From Lytechinus variegatus (taxonomy: Eukaryota > Echinodermata > Echinoidea > Temnopleuroida > Toxopneustidae), in the NCBI RefSeq assembly GCF_018143015.1, contig NC_054747.1, positions 31,180,733 to 31,244,732 of the forward strand: 64,000 nt of DNA. The letters run 5' to 3'. Positions 1-12,479 of the stretch are shown here, one piece after another (the stretch's first letter is position 1; each line of letters opens with the position of its first letter). Under the pieces are notes generated by a model that worked only from the letters and a program-made list of their open reading frames with translations, made no database searches and was not told the DNA's origin. A program made the position numbers and the translations under genes.

Positions 1-69
1 ACAATTGATTGTACATTGTAGTCAATGGAATCAGTCGTAGAAAATGTTCTACGATCATTGCTAAGCTTT

Positions 70-990
70 GTGTTACAGGCCCCTGGCTGGAATGCCATGC
101 TTGTCTTGTTGATTTTTCAGTAATAACACATTTTCTTCCAGAATCACTTAGCTTATTTTTTTTATACTGTATACAAACCCTTTGGATGTCATTTCATTTG
201 ATGTTGTTCAAGCTCATTATTAGATAAGTACCACAAGCATTTTATCTTTTCCTGTTTTGTACCTTACCTGCCTTCTTGCCTAATACCTCGGTTACATTTG
301 CTCCATGGCGGCTATATGGCAAGTTGAAAACAGCCGTTTTATTCATTTTTATTCAAAGCACCTATATGTAGCTGGTACAAAAAATGTTAAAACAGCTGTT
401 TTCGACCCACCGTGCGGCCACCATAGAGCAAATGTTGACCGAGGTATTACTTCCCCATATAAACCAAAGTTTGAGTGCAAAGGTTATGATCGCTTCTCAT
501 CCCTTGATTAACGTGTCAATTCATTTTACTATTTATACATCTTGAATTGCCAACTCATGCCATGTTATATTCACTACTAGTATTTAATTGTACAGTGATC
601 GTAAGTGTGATGTATATACATGTACGGTGGCACAACATTTGCTCCTGCGACAATTGCCCCAGCAGGGAATAATTTCCCTGGTATTGCATCGCAATTTGCT
701 CCACATTTTTGAAAGACTGCTGTGCATAAAGTCTTTTGTATAGCATATTTTACGTAGGACTGTACATTACTTAGTTGAGAGCTTTTCTCCTATGGCCAAT
801 AATGCTATTCAAATCTGTAAAGCAAAATTGTTCCCTGTCCAGGTTTAATTTTTTCTGAGATGCAGGTGAGGGTTTAGGGTAGGGTAAGGTTAGGGTATAT
901 TGTTAAACCCAGGGTTTAAGTTGGCCATTCGATTAGTGTGTGGAATTTAGAGTGGAGCATTTGTCGCCGGAGCAAATTACATGGAATCTA
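70..990. repeat. Segment paralogous to 26970-28150 (upstream part of the duplicated unit)
   Basis: No gene is seen here. Landmarks recur in the same order near 26970-28150. These are a stretch reading 'ccatgcttgt' followed by 'aatcact/aatcatt', then 'gagtgcaaaggttat' (474) against 'aagtgcaaaggttat' (27216), then 'caactcatgccat' (550 and 27299), then 'gtgtggaatttag/g' with 'gagcaaat' and 'catggaa' (about 940-985 and 28090-28147). The order and spacing show that the duplication that made PRDM copies A and B carried far-upstream DNA. The similarity is diverged and broken by indels. Confidence 0.6.
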
Positions 991-1141
991 CTTAATCTAT
1001 TTAAAAATCATGTTTCATAATATAGGACAAGAAAAAAAAATCTTATACCTAAATGTGCATATTACTAGTATATGTTGCAAATGAAGGCTTGTAAAACTAA
1101 AGCCATGTTCAGACTGTTTTTTGTATACAAGTAACATGTTA

Positions 1142-1309
1142 CACTCTAAAAACGAAGAGCTAATTTAGCTCTTAAAGAGCGTGTGTAGTGACTGCATTTC
1201 GGAGTGCTGATTTGTCTAATTCAAATTTGAACGAGAAAAATCAGCACTCCAAAGTGCAGTCACTATACATGCTCTTTAAGAGCTAAATTAACTCTTTGCT
1301 TTTTAGAGT
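1142..1309. mobile_element. Foldback MITE-like element
   Basis: The ends are inverted copies of each other (actctaaaaa at the left, tttttagagt at the right). The arms continue through 'gagctaatttagctcttaaagagc' and its complement and 'tcagcactcc', so nearly the whole element folds on itself. It has no coding capacity. Confidence 0.7.
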
Positions 1310-1496
1310 ATGATTGTGCCCCCCTCCCTTCTGCAACCGGGACCAATATCAAATTAATGTTGCTAATCAAAACACTTTGATATGTCATAACACATTCTTT
1401 TTGTGAATCCACATATACAGGTGTATTTGGTGTTGTGTTTACACTACAAGGTATATATTAACACCCCATGATGTGGTCTTATCGGCCACAGCACTG

Positions 1497-1661
1497 CCTG
1501 GGGAGCATTTTATCAACATTTTTGTCCGACAAGTTGTCAGATTTGACATCTTTCCTTGATTTTGATTGGCTGAGAATCACTGTTTCTATGGTATCCGTAA
1601 GATAAAACAGGACTTGTCGGAAAAAACGTCTGACAAGTCCTTTCATGAAACATTCCCCTGG
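1497..1661. mobile_element. Foldback element, 'ggacttgtcgg / tttcatgaaa' family
   Basis: Terminal inverted repeats of the type 'ccaggggaatgtttcatgaa' enclose 'acttgtcgga' arms and the central phrase 'gattggctgagaatcac'. Sister copies lie at 13396-13560 and, more diverged, 35980-36148. Flanking 'ggtgttgtgtttaacacc' palindromes suggest that it sits inside another small repeat (about 1420-1690). Confidence 0.7.
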
Positions 1662-1910
1662 TGTTGTGTTTAACACCAAATGTTTTACTGTGTATCAGTC
1701 ATTTTGATCAAAACATTATTTTCTACTTCTGACAAAGTAATTCTTTTTCTCACTGTAAATTTCCGTGACCACAACACCTCAAATGCAAAATTTTCTTTTT
1801 TTAAAGTCATTTGTTGTGTCAGCAACAAAGAGTATCAAAATTTGATTACTTGAAGGGAAAGAAATTGTATGGACATCTCTGATCTTTCAGGCTTGTACTT
1901 GTAATAATTG

Positions 1911-2146
1911 TACACTGCAAGAACATTGGTGTTAATTTAACACCAACCTGGTATCTATATCAGTCCACACCAGAGAGGTGTTGAAACAACACCGGTTTTG
2001 GCATTATGCTAACACCAGTTATTAGTGTTAAACCAATATAGGTTTGATTCTTAACAGTTAACTAGTGTTGTTTCAACACCTTTCTGATGTGGACCGATAT
2101 AGATACCAGACTGGCGTTAAATTTACACCAGCGTTTTTGCAGTGTA
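1911..2146. mobile_element. Foldback element with tacactgcaa ends
   Basis: The left end 'tacactgcaagaac' is mirrored by the right end 'gtttttgcagtgta'. The arms carry 'gttaatttaacaccaacctgg' and 'gtccacaccagagaggtgttg' with complements on the other side. It is non-coding. Confidence 0.72.
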
Positions 2147-2257
2147 ATAATCAGAAAAGCTAAGATACTTGATTGATGTACTTTGTAATAAACCAATACA
2201 AACAGTATATCGCTCTCTTCTTATTTTCACTTTTCAGATTGCTTATATATGTATTAA

Positions 2258-2546
2258 TAATAATATGTCCATTTATATAGCGCAGTTACTATGTGCATAT
2301 ACTCAACTGCACTTTGATACTTGGTATCATATTATTACACCGGCTGTAGCTGAGCCGCCATATTAAAAGGTGCTAAAACATTCAAGGAAAAATCCTACCG
2401 GGTACCCATTCACCTCACCTGGGTCGAGTGCAGCACAATGTGGATAAATTTCTTGCTAAAGGAAATTACGCCATGGCTGGGATTCGAACCCACGACCCTT
2501 TGTTTCAAAGTCCGGAGACTAATCCACTGGGCCACAACGCTCCACA
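2258..2546 (-). mobile_element. tRNA-derived SINE, full-length-looking
   Basis: Read on the minus strand, the head (about 2546-2470) looks like a tRNA: a box-A-like 'tggcccagtggatt' and a perfect box B 'ggttcgaatcc'. The body 'tgctgcactcgacccaggtg' and 'atgggtacccgg' follows, ending in a TAA-rich tail at the left edge. The same body recurs at 17993-18275, 21470-21700 and 62400-62600. It is a retrotransposed SINE, not a working tRNA gene, because the cloverleaf is degenerate. Confidence 0.8.
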
Positions 2547-2562
2547 ACAGTAACATTGCTTG

Positions 2563-3154
2563 TTAAAGGGAAATGAAACCTTTGGAACAAATAGGCTTGT
2601 GTAGAAATAGAAAAATCAAAGAATAAGAATAAAGAAAGTTTGAGAAAAATCGGACAAATAGTGAGAAAGTTATGAGCATTTGAATATTGCAATCACTAAT
2701 GCTATGGTGATCCTCACAATGGCAGTGCGACAAGGATGTGTGATGTCACTGATGAACAACTTTCCCTTTGGTGGACTATAAAATACCCTCAAAATATCTC
2801 TTTTTGCTTTTTCTTATGATGATACAAAACTTTTTATCCATGATCTATTCTTAAAAAATATGTATTACATGCCCTCATGTAAACAGAACACATTATTTAT
2901 GGATAGATGTGATAAAAGAGGCAATTCTAGTGATATATATACTAAAGTAATGGGAGAGTTGTTCACACGTGACATCACACATCTTTGTCGCATTGCCAAT
3001 TTGCTATCTCCATAGCATTAGTGATCACAATATTCAAATGCTCATAACTTTCTTAATATTTGTCCGATTTTTCTCAAACTTTCGTTGATTTGTTTCTTTG
3101 ATTTTTCTGTTTTCACACAATCTATCTTGTTCCAAAGGTTTCATTGTCCTTTAA
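2563..3154. mobile_element. Foldback MITE-like element (about 590 bp)
   Basis: The left arm 'ttaaagggaaatgaaacctttgg' is complementary to the right arm ending 'tcattgtcctttaa'. The arms also share 'gagaaaaatcggacaaat', 'agttatgagcatttgaatatt' and 'cactaatgctatgg' in inverted order. The loop is AT-rich and non-coding. Confidence 0.78.
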
Positions 3155-3265
3155 TGATGGATTTGATGAGTTATTCACACTGTAACTTAATGATTCTTTA
3201 GGGTTTGAATTTGATACCAATTAGACCAAGCCAGTGGAGTGAAATAGTTATGGAATGCCCCCTAT

Positions 3266-3822
<557 letters not shown>

Positions 3823-4330
3823 TGATACATGTTCAATAATAGCCTGAATCTAAGCATTATTGTTTGGGCAGGGTCACATGAAGGAGTTGTACGTGATGAT
3901 GATAACAGTAAGAATAATGATGATAATGATGATGATGTTTGTGGTGATGACAAAATTAACTTTGAAATTGAAATTTGAAAAATATACATATTTATTGAAC
4001 ATACCTTCCCCCTTTTTCAGGCCTACCTGAATTCTGATGGATCACTACATTTTTATACAACGTTGTTTACTAGTTAACAATTTGAATAAAAAAAGTTTAA
4101 TTTTTAATATTGTTTCTTAAAATACTGTTTAACCAACTATTAAAGGATTAGAAAACAATTACGTGTCCAACTTTTAAACAGCATTTTACCCGGGTTAGGG
4201 TTTTAACTGTGTATGGGCTATCAAAATAAACAGATATTGCACATACACACCTTTCTACTTTTCTTTTAATACTTACAAAAATAATGTCCAAGATCACGGA
4301 CCATTATCATTAAGAATATGACCCCAGAAA
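3823..4330. other. Non-coding, GAT-rich, paralogous to 29060-29520
   Basis: After the AGT array comes 'gatgataca', a short divergent part, a GAT-rich patch (3895-3950) and 'tatttattgaaca'. The same order occurs after the second AGT array at 29065-29490. No exon is seen. Confidence 0.55.
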
Positions 4331-4748
4331 AGGGTGCTACATATATATATAAGCACTTGCCCGATTGCCCGGGGCAAGTAAAAGTTAGGATCGGGCAAGT
4401 GTTTTGAAGTAAAGACCAAAACTACTTGCCCGAATCAGGCAAGCGAAATTCTTTCAGTAGAATGACCAAAATAAGGGTCGTTATGATATTGACCCTAAAT
4501 TTAGTCATGGCAGGCAAGATAAAATCAATTTGGAAAAAGAAATGCAATCAAAAGGTAGATCGGATCATGTCAAAAGAGAAAAGGTCAATGGTTTATAAAA
4601 CTGCAAAACTTTTTTTAAAGAGGTAAAACTATTTTTTCAAGGATTTTTTCGGGCAAGTGAAATAGACTTTTGGGCAAGTATATTTCAACTATTTAAAAAT
4701 TTACTTGCCTAACTGGGCAAGTGCTTTTAATAAGTTATGTAGCACCCT
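4331..4748. mobile_element. Foldback element with agggtgctacat ends
   Basis: The terminal inverted repeats are 'agggtgctacat' and 'atgtagcaccct'. The interior repeats 'cttgcccga' and 'gggcaagt' in both orientations. The open frame inside is short and has no recognisable similarity. Confidence 0.7.
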
Positions 4749-5400
4749 GCCGGAATATATGACACACTGCAATTAAGGGCATATGCTTACTAAACAATTT
4801 TACTTTCCTATCGATCAGATTTTTCATTCAATCGTATAGAGAAGTATTTGTTGCAGTGACGTGAAAAATTACCCTTCTGTGTGTGTATCATCTTGACTTT
4901 TTAACCCCTATAAAGCTCCCCAGATCGAGGCGTACGTAGTCCGAGGGCCTAACAAAAAGTTTTGATAGATAAGTAGCAAGCGATCGAGCCAAAGTTGTAA
5001 CATCTTTATTACAAATCGAAATCCAATTTAGTGATAGATTTTGGCTAATTTTGAGAGAAAATATTATATTTCACTCCTCTCGATCTTTCCATCTTTTTTT
5101 TTCTTCTAGGATTTTTTTTTTAAATTAAGCCCCCCAAAAGGGGACTCCTTACTTGCGTCCCGACAATATGCATTACATATTCCGCTCAAATTATTTTGGA
5201 TGCCTCTCGAAGGGGGGGGGGGGGCACGGTCCGGATGTGCCCCTATCTAAACCCACCACTGCCCCCATAAACTGACAAAATCTGTTTCTTGCTTGTTTAT
5301 TGGTCCTTGGGTCTCTAGATTATTTCATTTTTTGTTTGAACTAATACAATACCACGAATTGGATCGCAGCGAGCCGACTCTCCTGAATTTTCGAGTTAAT
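4749..5400. other. Non-coding spacer with a diverged echinoid-type repeat
   Basis: The part at about 4960-5280 ('gtgatagattttggctaat', 'atatttcactcctctcgatc', C/G runs) resembles 31990-32160 ('gtgatagattctgatataat', 'atatttcactttctatc', G run). They look like two old copies of one dispersed repeat. No exon is recognised. Confidence 0.45.
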
Positions 5401-5406
5401 TTTTCA

Positions 5407-5439
5407 GGTTTTACTGTCGAAAGAACACCATTTTAGTCG
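5407..5439 (+). promoter_or_regulatory. Candidate 5' noncoding exon or leader of PRDM copy A
   Basis: The box 'ttactgtcgaaagaac' followed 13 bases later by a possible donor 'gtatg' is conserved upstream of copies B (29895-29927) and C (43668-43689, 'gtcttcgaaagaac' then 'gtatg'). The coding exon 1 of each gene is preceded by a splice acceptor, so a 5' noncoding exon must exist somewhere upstream. This box is the best conserved candidate. Whether it is an internal noncoding exon (a 'tttttcag' precedes it here) or the transcription start region cannot be told from sequence alone. Confidence 0.35.
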
Positions 5440-6029
5440 GTATGATACTCTAAATATCTAGCTGTATTAATTTCCACGTATTTTTTAACAGTTAGGGCCT
5501 ACTTTTCTTGTTGTTTTGTAGTTTTATGACGTGCGTTTTGTCTATTGTTCGTGTGTGTGATGACTGCACTGCGGAACTTGCAATCAAAGATGTGAGTGTC
5601 ACTGCACTGCACTGTCACTGTCAGTGTCAATGAAGTGCCTGGCTGAGCTGAGTGAGTGAGTGTGATGTGAATAGCTGAGTCAAAAGTTCTCTCCTGGGTC
5701 AATCTCAAAAAAATGATACAATTCACAAAAACCGTGTCTCGACTATCTTATGACCGCTAGCTTCACAACCCTGAACATTTTCTACAAAATTTTTATCAAG
5801 AAAATGACAATAATAGACTAGTTTCACAAAGCATATGCGACCAGTGACTTATAAAGCTCTGATTTTATTACAAAAACCTTTTATTTTTGCTTTTTGTTAG
5901 AATAGACACTGTCTCGAGTCAGTTTTAGATTTTACTATCATTCTCTTTTATAAGTACTCTGTATTTCTTACCTACATTGATGTCTGGTGAGGGCAGCATG
6001 GTGTAAACGTCTGACATACTGCCCTTATC

Positions 6030-6474
6030 AGTAGAGGCGCACGGCCAATATGGGAGACTCTCTCCAATAGGGGAGACAATCTCCCACATTGGAGACTTGC
6101 TTTGCAAAAGGACAAAAGAAACAACACCAACAAAAGCATGATTTTTTCCACCCAAAATTTTGTCTCACTGAGGTCAGAAGCCCATTTGTTTTGTGTGTGA
6201 TTGACAACAAAAATCCTTATCAAAACAAAAGTAGACGGTGAATTTTTAAAGTAGACGGTGAAAAGGGGTAATTTTTCATGAGGAATCTGCTTATCACATT
6301 CTTATTTGCCGCCAAGGTAATCCTTTTGCCGCAAATGTAAACAAAGGAAATTGGTCTCCAAAACTGGAGACTGTCTCTGAAATTGGATACCCAAATTCTT
6401 CACAAAAGTCTCTGATATTGGAGATAATCTCCCACATTGGAGACAGTCTCCAATATTGGCCATGCGCCTCTACT
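6030..6474. mobile_element. Foldback element with gtagaggcgca ends
   Basis: The inverted ends 'gtagaggcgcacggccaata' and 'atattggccatgcgcctctac' enclose repeated 'ctccaatattggagac'-like words. A piece in the opposite orientation lies at 12480-12700 and 13290-13395, broken by other insertions. Confidence 0.75.
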
Positions 6475-7235
6475 GCTTATCCTAGTATTTGATGATCACT
6501 TTGTGATTAATTTCACTTTTAACTTTGTCCCAAATTTATTTTAACCTCCGTAACGAATACTGCCACAAGTTTTTTCTCCCTTTCAAACTGAATTATATTA
6601 CATGATAATGTGTCTGCAAGTAGAGTGATAATCAATAATAAATAATTGATAGGGAATTATCATATGTGTTTCCTGTTTTACACGAAAATAAAGGACTATT
6701 CTTACAAAATGAAATGTATGACAAAACAGATTTAACATCCGTAACGCACCTTGAGAAGATATGCACTTTAGCAGTTCTGTTGAGAATTCAGCATTATATA
6801 GAATAAGAGACACCTTTCATAATAAATACAGTTTGCAAAGTTAGGGCTGCTACATAAGGACCACGTTGGACCTTAAAGCATAAAGACATTAACTTCCGTA
6901 ACGCATTAACTTCCGTAACATTTTTTCTCGAATATGCTACAAATTTGTGCTATAACGAATCACTCCGGATCATACAGATATAAATCATATAAGGTACCCT
7001 CCACCTACTCACCCATAAAAATGATAGCTATTCATCCTTGTAAAATTATTATTACACACCTTATTTTCGACATCACTTTGTAAAGAGGGAAAATTGCCAG
7101 CGAAAACAATTTCCCGCGAATTATATACGATATTTAATGCTTTTGGAATTTTAAATAATTCATACTACAAGTTTGGAATATTGGCATCTTCTTTAGAACT
7201 TAACAATTTTAACTTCCTTTGCTATATAAAGCGCA

Positions 7236-7270
7236 TTAACTTCCGTAACAATTATTGTTACGGAAGTTAA
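7236..7270. repeat. Perfect 35-bp palindrome of the 15-mer
   Basis: Two 17-base arms, TTAACTTCCGTAACAAT and its exact complement, flank a single central T. This is the only place where the 15-mer appears inverted. Confidence 0.95.
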
Positions 7271-8659
7271 TACACTTCTTTGATGTACTTTGCTGAGATT
7301 GATAGTACGATTCTAGTTCCAGAACATGTGACATGGCTTTGTCTAATGCTGAAGTCGGCAGAAACGGTGGAAAGAAAGGGAATAAGGAGAAACAATAAAA
7401 CTTTCATGGACAAGGAAACAGAACGGAAAACTATTTGCAATGACTCATGAGCAATGATGAGGAGGGTTATTTCACCGATCAAAAATGTGAGCGCAAAGCG
7501 CGAGCTAAAACTTGTATATAGTCTTACCTGAAAACTTGAGATTCTAAGCATTTTTTTGTAAAAATGATCAGGAGGATATCTGAATAAACTATTAATGTGA
7601 GTACAAAGTGCCAGCTGATTTTTTTTTAGTATTCCAACTCAAACCTTGACATTCTAAACAGTGTTTGTACCAATTACAAGGATGGGTATCTTAATTGATG
7701 CGACTGTAAATTTGTTAAGTTTTGATCTGAAAACAATCATTTTTGGACGTTTTAATTTGAGAACAAGATATATATCCAATAAACAATTATTGAAAAAGTA
7801 AAACGCGCGCTTTTTGAAGTTTAGAACCCAAAACGGGACATTCTATTAACTCTTTGCATGGATATGTCTTGCTAAGGAACTGATGCGCAGCGAGTGCAAA
7901 GCTGAAAATGTGTCATTCCAATATAAAATACAGGCATTTTAAGCACACTTTCAAATAAAGAGGATATAAATTGAATAAAAAAATAATTTCATGCAATAGA
8001 ATACAAAAGAACAAGTGGGGTTACATGTATGTACACCATCAATCAACTCTTTTAATATTCATGAAGATATGCATAGACCAAACTGTTCCCCTAAAATAAT
8101 GCAAATCTTTAAAATGGCATAACTTCGTTATTCCTTGTTCGATTTTGATCATATTTGCAGTATTTTATTTTTTCAGATTATTATCTGTTCAGAACATATT
8201 TTTTGAGCCTGGATGACCCCTTTAATGCGCATGAAAAGAGCTGAAATATTTGATATAGGTCTACCTACATGAAAACGTAGAAAGGGGTATTCAAACACTC
8301 AAGGTTTGTTGGAATTTATTAATGAAATACGTATTTCGATAATCAAACATTTTGGCTATTCATCATTTTTGTAAATCATTTTTGTAACAGGATGCGTAAT
8401 TGGGTATCTCAATGAAACAAAATAATGAAACGAAAATCGCGATTAGATCATATAGATTCCATTAATAATTTATGTATTTCTGATATTTTAGCCTCTTGTT
8501 TCATTCACGTCACTTTATTATTATTCGTTTCCCCATGTCCTTTTAAACGTTTTTTTTCTCTCTCTCTATCTTTTTGGCTATTGGCAAGCGGCGGGATTCC
8601 TCGTAACCCAGAGAACTCATCCTGGTTACGGGACTACGATTTTTATATTTTGTTTATTG

Positions 8660-9370
8660 CCAGAAACTTTTAAGATGAACTGCAATTCTGTGGCCCTGTT
8701 ATTCGGTTTTCTCATTCCAACTTTGAACAAGAACGACAATAAAATTACAGTTTCCGTTTCATGTTATGTTTTCACATTTTTAGGGGGTGGCAAATTAAGC
8801 TATGCGCGCCACATTTATCTTTATTTAAGGTAATACGAACACCTGAATATGGATTTTCCTAAGCTAACAATAAATATTGCAATTTGTAACTTGATTTAAC
8901 TTCCGTAACGAAGATTGACAAGGGTAAAGGCCACTCGATGATTTGATGGTAAAGTATCTTGGGATTCCCAGAATTGGTCATGCATTTCTTAGGATCTTGC
9001 TTAGGATTACTTGAGGCCAGAAACTTCTAAGATGAACTACAATTCTGTGGCCCGGTTATTCGGTTTTCTCATTTTAACTGTGACCAAGAACGACAACAAA
9101 AATGACAGTTGTCCGTTTCCTGTTCTATTTTTAACATTTTTTATTTGGGGGGGGGTGGGAAAATTAAGAAATGCGTTCCACATTAATCTTTAAAAAAATG
9201 ATATACGAATACCTTGATATGGATGTTCCTAAGCTAACAAAATAAGTATTGCAACTTGTAACTTAATTTTAACTTCCGTAACGAAGATTGACAGAGTTAA
9301 ATGCCATCGAGAGAATTTAATGGTAGACTATCTTTGGATTCCCAGCATTGGTCATGCATTGCTTAGGATC
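8660..9370 (+). repeat. Tandem duplication, about 357-bp period
   Basis: The segment beginning 'gccagaaacttttaagatga' (8660) is repeated from 9017 ('gccagaaacttctaagatga') through the motif 'acgaagattgaca' (8908 and 9281) and 'ggattcccag' with 'ggtcatgca'. The two units differ by scattered substitutions and small indels, including a G run in the second. Each unit carries one TTAACTTCCGTAACG. Confidence 0.85.
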
Positions 9371-9670
9371 TCAGGTTATGGATGAAACTTATTTTAAGGT
9401 TCACTCATTCAAATTATGAACATTATACTGAACGAAAGATGTGCAATGATTTTTATGGTACTTTTTGTTATATGTTATTTGGTAAAATCCTAGTTCTGAA
9501 AAACAATATTGAATATTTTTCCATCTTTCAAACATTTTGGCTTCAGAAATAAAATTGTTGATACCACACTGAAACTAAATTGTGTGCATTTCAATTCCAA
9601 TCATATCAAAAGTGATTTAATCGAGTAACATAAGTGGGCAATGCTAACGATTAACCTCCGTAACGTTGAT

Positions 9671-10322
9671 ATACAGTGCTCGAGTTAATCCGGTCAGTAC
9701 TTCAAATTGACGCAACAGCGACTTGCCCCTTTTCTGTTTCCACTTTCTCATACATTGTACTTTCACAATATGCACCTTTCAACCCATTCTGTAGACTTCA
9801 TTTTTACGATTTTTCCCCCCATCAATTGGTGCATTTTTCTGAGAATGACCCTCCTACTACCCCGTTTTGATCGGCCATTTTTGTTATGAATCGTAACAAA
9901 GTGGCCGATCGAGACTGGGCTAGAACAAGGAGAGAACTTTTCGTGGTTTTTTTGAGGTTCCAGTTTGTGCCCAGATGTCAGGAAACTGCCACTCGTTAGA
10001 CCTTCATCCATATAATCATGGTAAGTGCTTGATTTCTGTTTTAACTATTTATTCGGAGAATTATTTTGACCATACTTCACGCTAGTCAGGTGAGTATGGT
10101 CAACACGTAAGGTCCTGAGCGAGTTCCCTTGGTTAGAACTGAACTTAAGACAGTCAAAGACACAATTATGTCTCATAATCATAATTTATGATTATATTGA
10201 CAAGTCACAATGGATTTTTTTAGTAGGCCTAGCTCATTATAAAATAATGTGGCCTTGCTGAAACTCGTTTTGCTTAAGAAGACACTGAGTGAATATGTGA
10301 AGTTATCAAGTTAATCCTAAAA
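9671..10322. other. Non-coding spacer
   Basis: Short inverted words around 9865-9910 ('gatcggccat', 'tggccgatcg') suggest a small hairpin. Otherwise I see no gene or recognisable element. Confidence 0.4.
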
Positions 10323-11342
10323 AAAAGGCCACCGCACACCTTACGAGTGTTCGCGATCCGATTTTGGAACAAATGGCATTTTGCTCATGTTCTGAAAATA
10401 TATCATTTTATTTGAGGTTAATATTAATTGAAAGAATACTAGTATGGTGAGACTACCACATATTGACCTCCTCTTTTGAAACCGACCACCTGGCGCGCGT
10501 TAAAATTATTGCGTAACGATACGCGCAGGAGAGTAGGCGCAGTGTCCATAGAAATGGAATCGATTTTACGAGAAAAAAAAGCAACAAAAAGTAAAAATTT
10601 AGTAGAATTCAAAACCGTATTGACCAGACCTAAACCCCGCTGAAAAAAATAAGAAATCCGATAGGAAACGGTTTTAGAACAAATATCCGTCGTCAATCTT
10701 GAATTCATGTGCCGGAGCTTGCAGTGGAAGTAGTGAGACAATCATTTAGCATGTTGACATCATAGAACTGATTTGGAAGAGTAAAAATCAAGAATCGGCT
10801 GTAAACTTAGTATACCAGGGTTGGTCGGTTTCAAAAGATGGGTGCAAATGAGCAAATGTAAAATCGTCGTATTCGTTGTTCGTCGATATATACGCGGATA
10901 AAATCGGAGTCGCCGAGCGAAATATGGAAATCTGATCTGCTCAATTTTCTGCACAAATGAGACGAAAACTGGGTAAAATTGATGAATATTTTCGCAGATA
11001 CGATGCTTAGAAGATTAGGTGGTCGATAAGGGGTACTTCCAACCATACCGGTATAACCATTTTGGAAGATTGCAAGCCTTTATTTTGGAGTAAAAGCCAA
11101 ATTAGTTTCAAATCGTAGCCAATCATACGACTGCTATGACATCATTAGGACTGGATATTTGCTTTTATTCTAAGGATGATAGCATTGTCACAGATCTATA
11201 TGAACATAGGGATTTGTACGATGATATCGAACATTACTTTTTATAGTAAGATATGACAAGTCTCAATATTAGCATCATATTCTACTACGTTTAATTCCAA
11301 AATTGAGTCGCAGACCAATCGTAAGGTGTGCTGCCGCCTTTA
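10323..11342. mobile_element. 1-kb inverted-repeat DNA element, aaggccaccgcacacc ends
   Basis: The left terminus 'aaaggccaccgcacacctta' is mirrored by 'gtaaggtgtgctgccgccttt' at the right. Complementary words (around 'gattttggaac' and 'ttccaaaattgagtcg'; 'gaaaccgacc' and 'ggtcggtttc') continue inward. No transposase frame is present, so it is non-autonomous. Confidence 0.75.
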
Positions 11343-11429
11343 ACTTCATGTCTTCACTCAGCATCTATGGGGAAAGGGGTGCTGAGTACTGACACCATTA
11401 AATTAGAGAGGTGCACAGCCAATAATAGT

Positions 11430-11995
11430 AGGAGTGGGCTATAAATGGGTGATTTTTCGTTTTACTGCGGGAACAGTTTTTTTGTGTTCCTTTTACCATA
11501 TCTCAACATGAAATGACAATATTTTTTTCTTAGGTCCGAGAAAAAAGTGCGCTGGGCTAAAATCCAAAATGGCCGCCAAAACCCCCCCAAAATCACAGTT
11601 TTGGCCACAACTTATAAAAAATATTTGGTGGTCTTTTTCTCTGGTTTTGGTGTCTATTCATGTTTTGGGGGCAGGCAATTTGTTTTTCCTATAATTGGTA
11701 CTTTTAAACCATTATTTGTAACGTTAAAACTTAAGTATACCTTAATTTTCCAATTTTTATAGCCTTTTTTCAGTCAAAAAGTAGGTTTTATCGTCCTGGG
11801 GTTCTTGGATATAAGATGGTTCGAGGTCAAGAATAGCAAGCAGCTTCATAGAGCTATATTGCTTTTATTCCTCGGACCCGAGACAAAAAATATTGTCATT
11901 TCATGTTGAGATACATTACAAGGAATAAAAAAAAAACTGTTGTCATATTGAAATTACCAAAAAAAGTATTTTTGCCCCATGTATAGCCCACTCCT
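11430..11995. mobile_element. Foldback element with aggagtgggctata ends
   Basis: The ends 'aggagtgggctata' and 'tatagcccactcct' are inverted copies. Deeper arms share 'ctcaacatgaaatgacaata' and 'ggtccgag' with their complements. It appears to be inserted into an older 'agaggcgcacggccaata' element, one end of which ('agaggtgcacagccaata') begins at about 11407. Confidence 0.75.
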
Positions 11996-12479
11996 GATGA
12001 TAGGAGACTATCTTACGTTAGACAGCTGGCAGCAGTCTGTTTCGAGGAGTTTTTTAACATTTTTTTTTTCATTTCTCCTCGTACACAGATGGCTCGCGAT
12101 TGTGCAGCCACCATTAGGGGATTAACAATACAAAATCTCCCCCCCATCGATTTTTGTCTTTATTTCATTAAAATATATAAAAAGAACTGGACCAAAATCA
12201 AGACTACTATTCAGTTTTGGCCTGAAGTGCATCAAAACGGGAAAAAAATTAACCTAAAAGAAAAAAACACAGCGACTTACTTCGGCTGTCATGCAACTCC
12301 CACTCACTGGTTTATCCGAACTTATAATACCTAAAGATATGGTTATTGAGTCCCTGTACAGATCGAGTTAGAACTTCAGTCTCTGTATTTGGTGAGTGAA
12401 GCCAACAGAGATCAGTGGAACAACTAATATAACAGAGACCAAAGCTTTTGGTCTAGTCTTATGTGTGGGAGATCTGAGA

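Larger units (their letters stand above)
6541..9665 (+). repeat. 3.1-kb block with recurring 15-mer TTAACTTCCGTAACG
   Basis: The 15-mer or a one- to two-base variant occurs in direct orientation at 6541, 6732, 6889, 6906, 7236, 8896, 9269 and 9651, and inverted at 7256-7270. The outermost copies are both TTAACCTCCGTAACG. The left cluster (6.54-7.27 kb) and right cluster (8.90-9.67 kb) flank a stretch without the motif. No long open frame is present. This could be a non-autonomous element with subterminal protein-binding motifs, or a diverged satellite. Confidence 0.6.

Noticed and set aside
2470-2546. tRNA gene
   Set aside because: Box A and B are present but the cloverleaf is degenerate and a SINE body follows. 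The same unit recurs elsewhere in the window.
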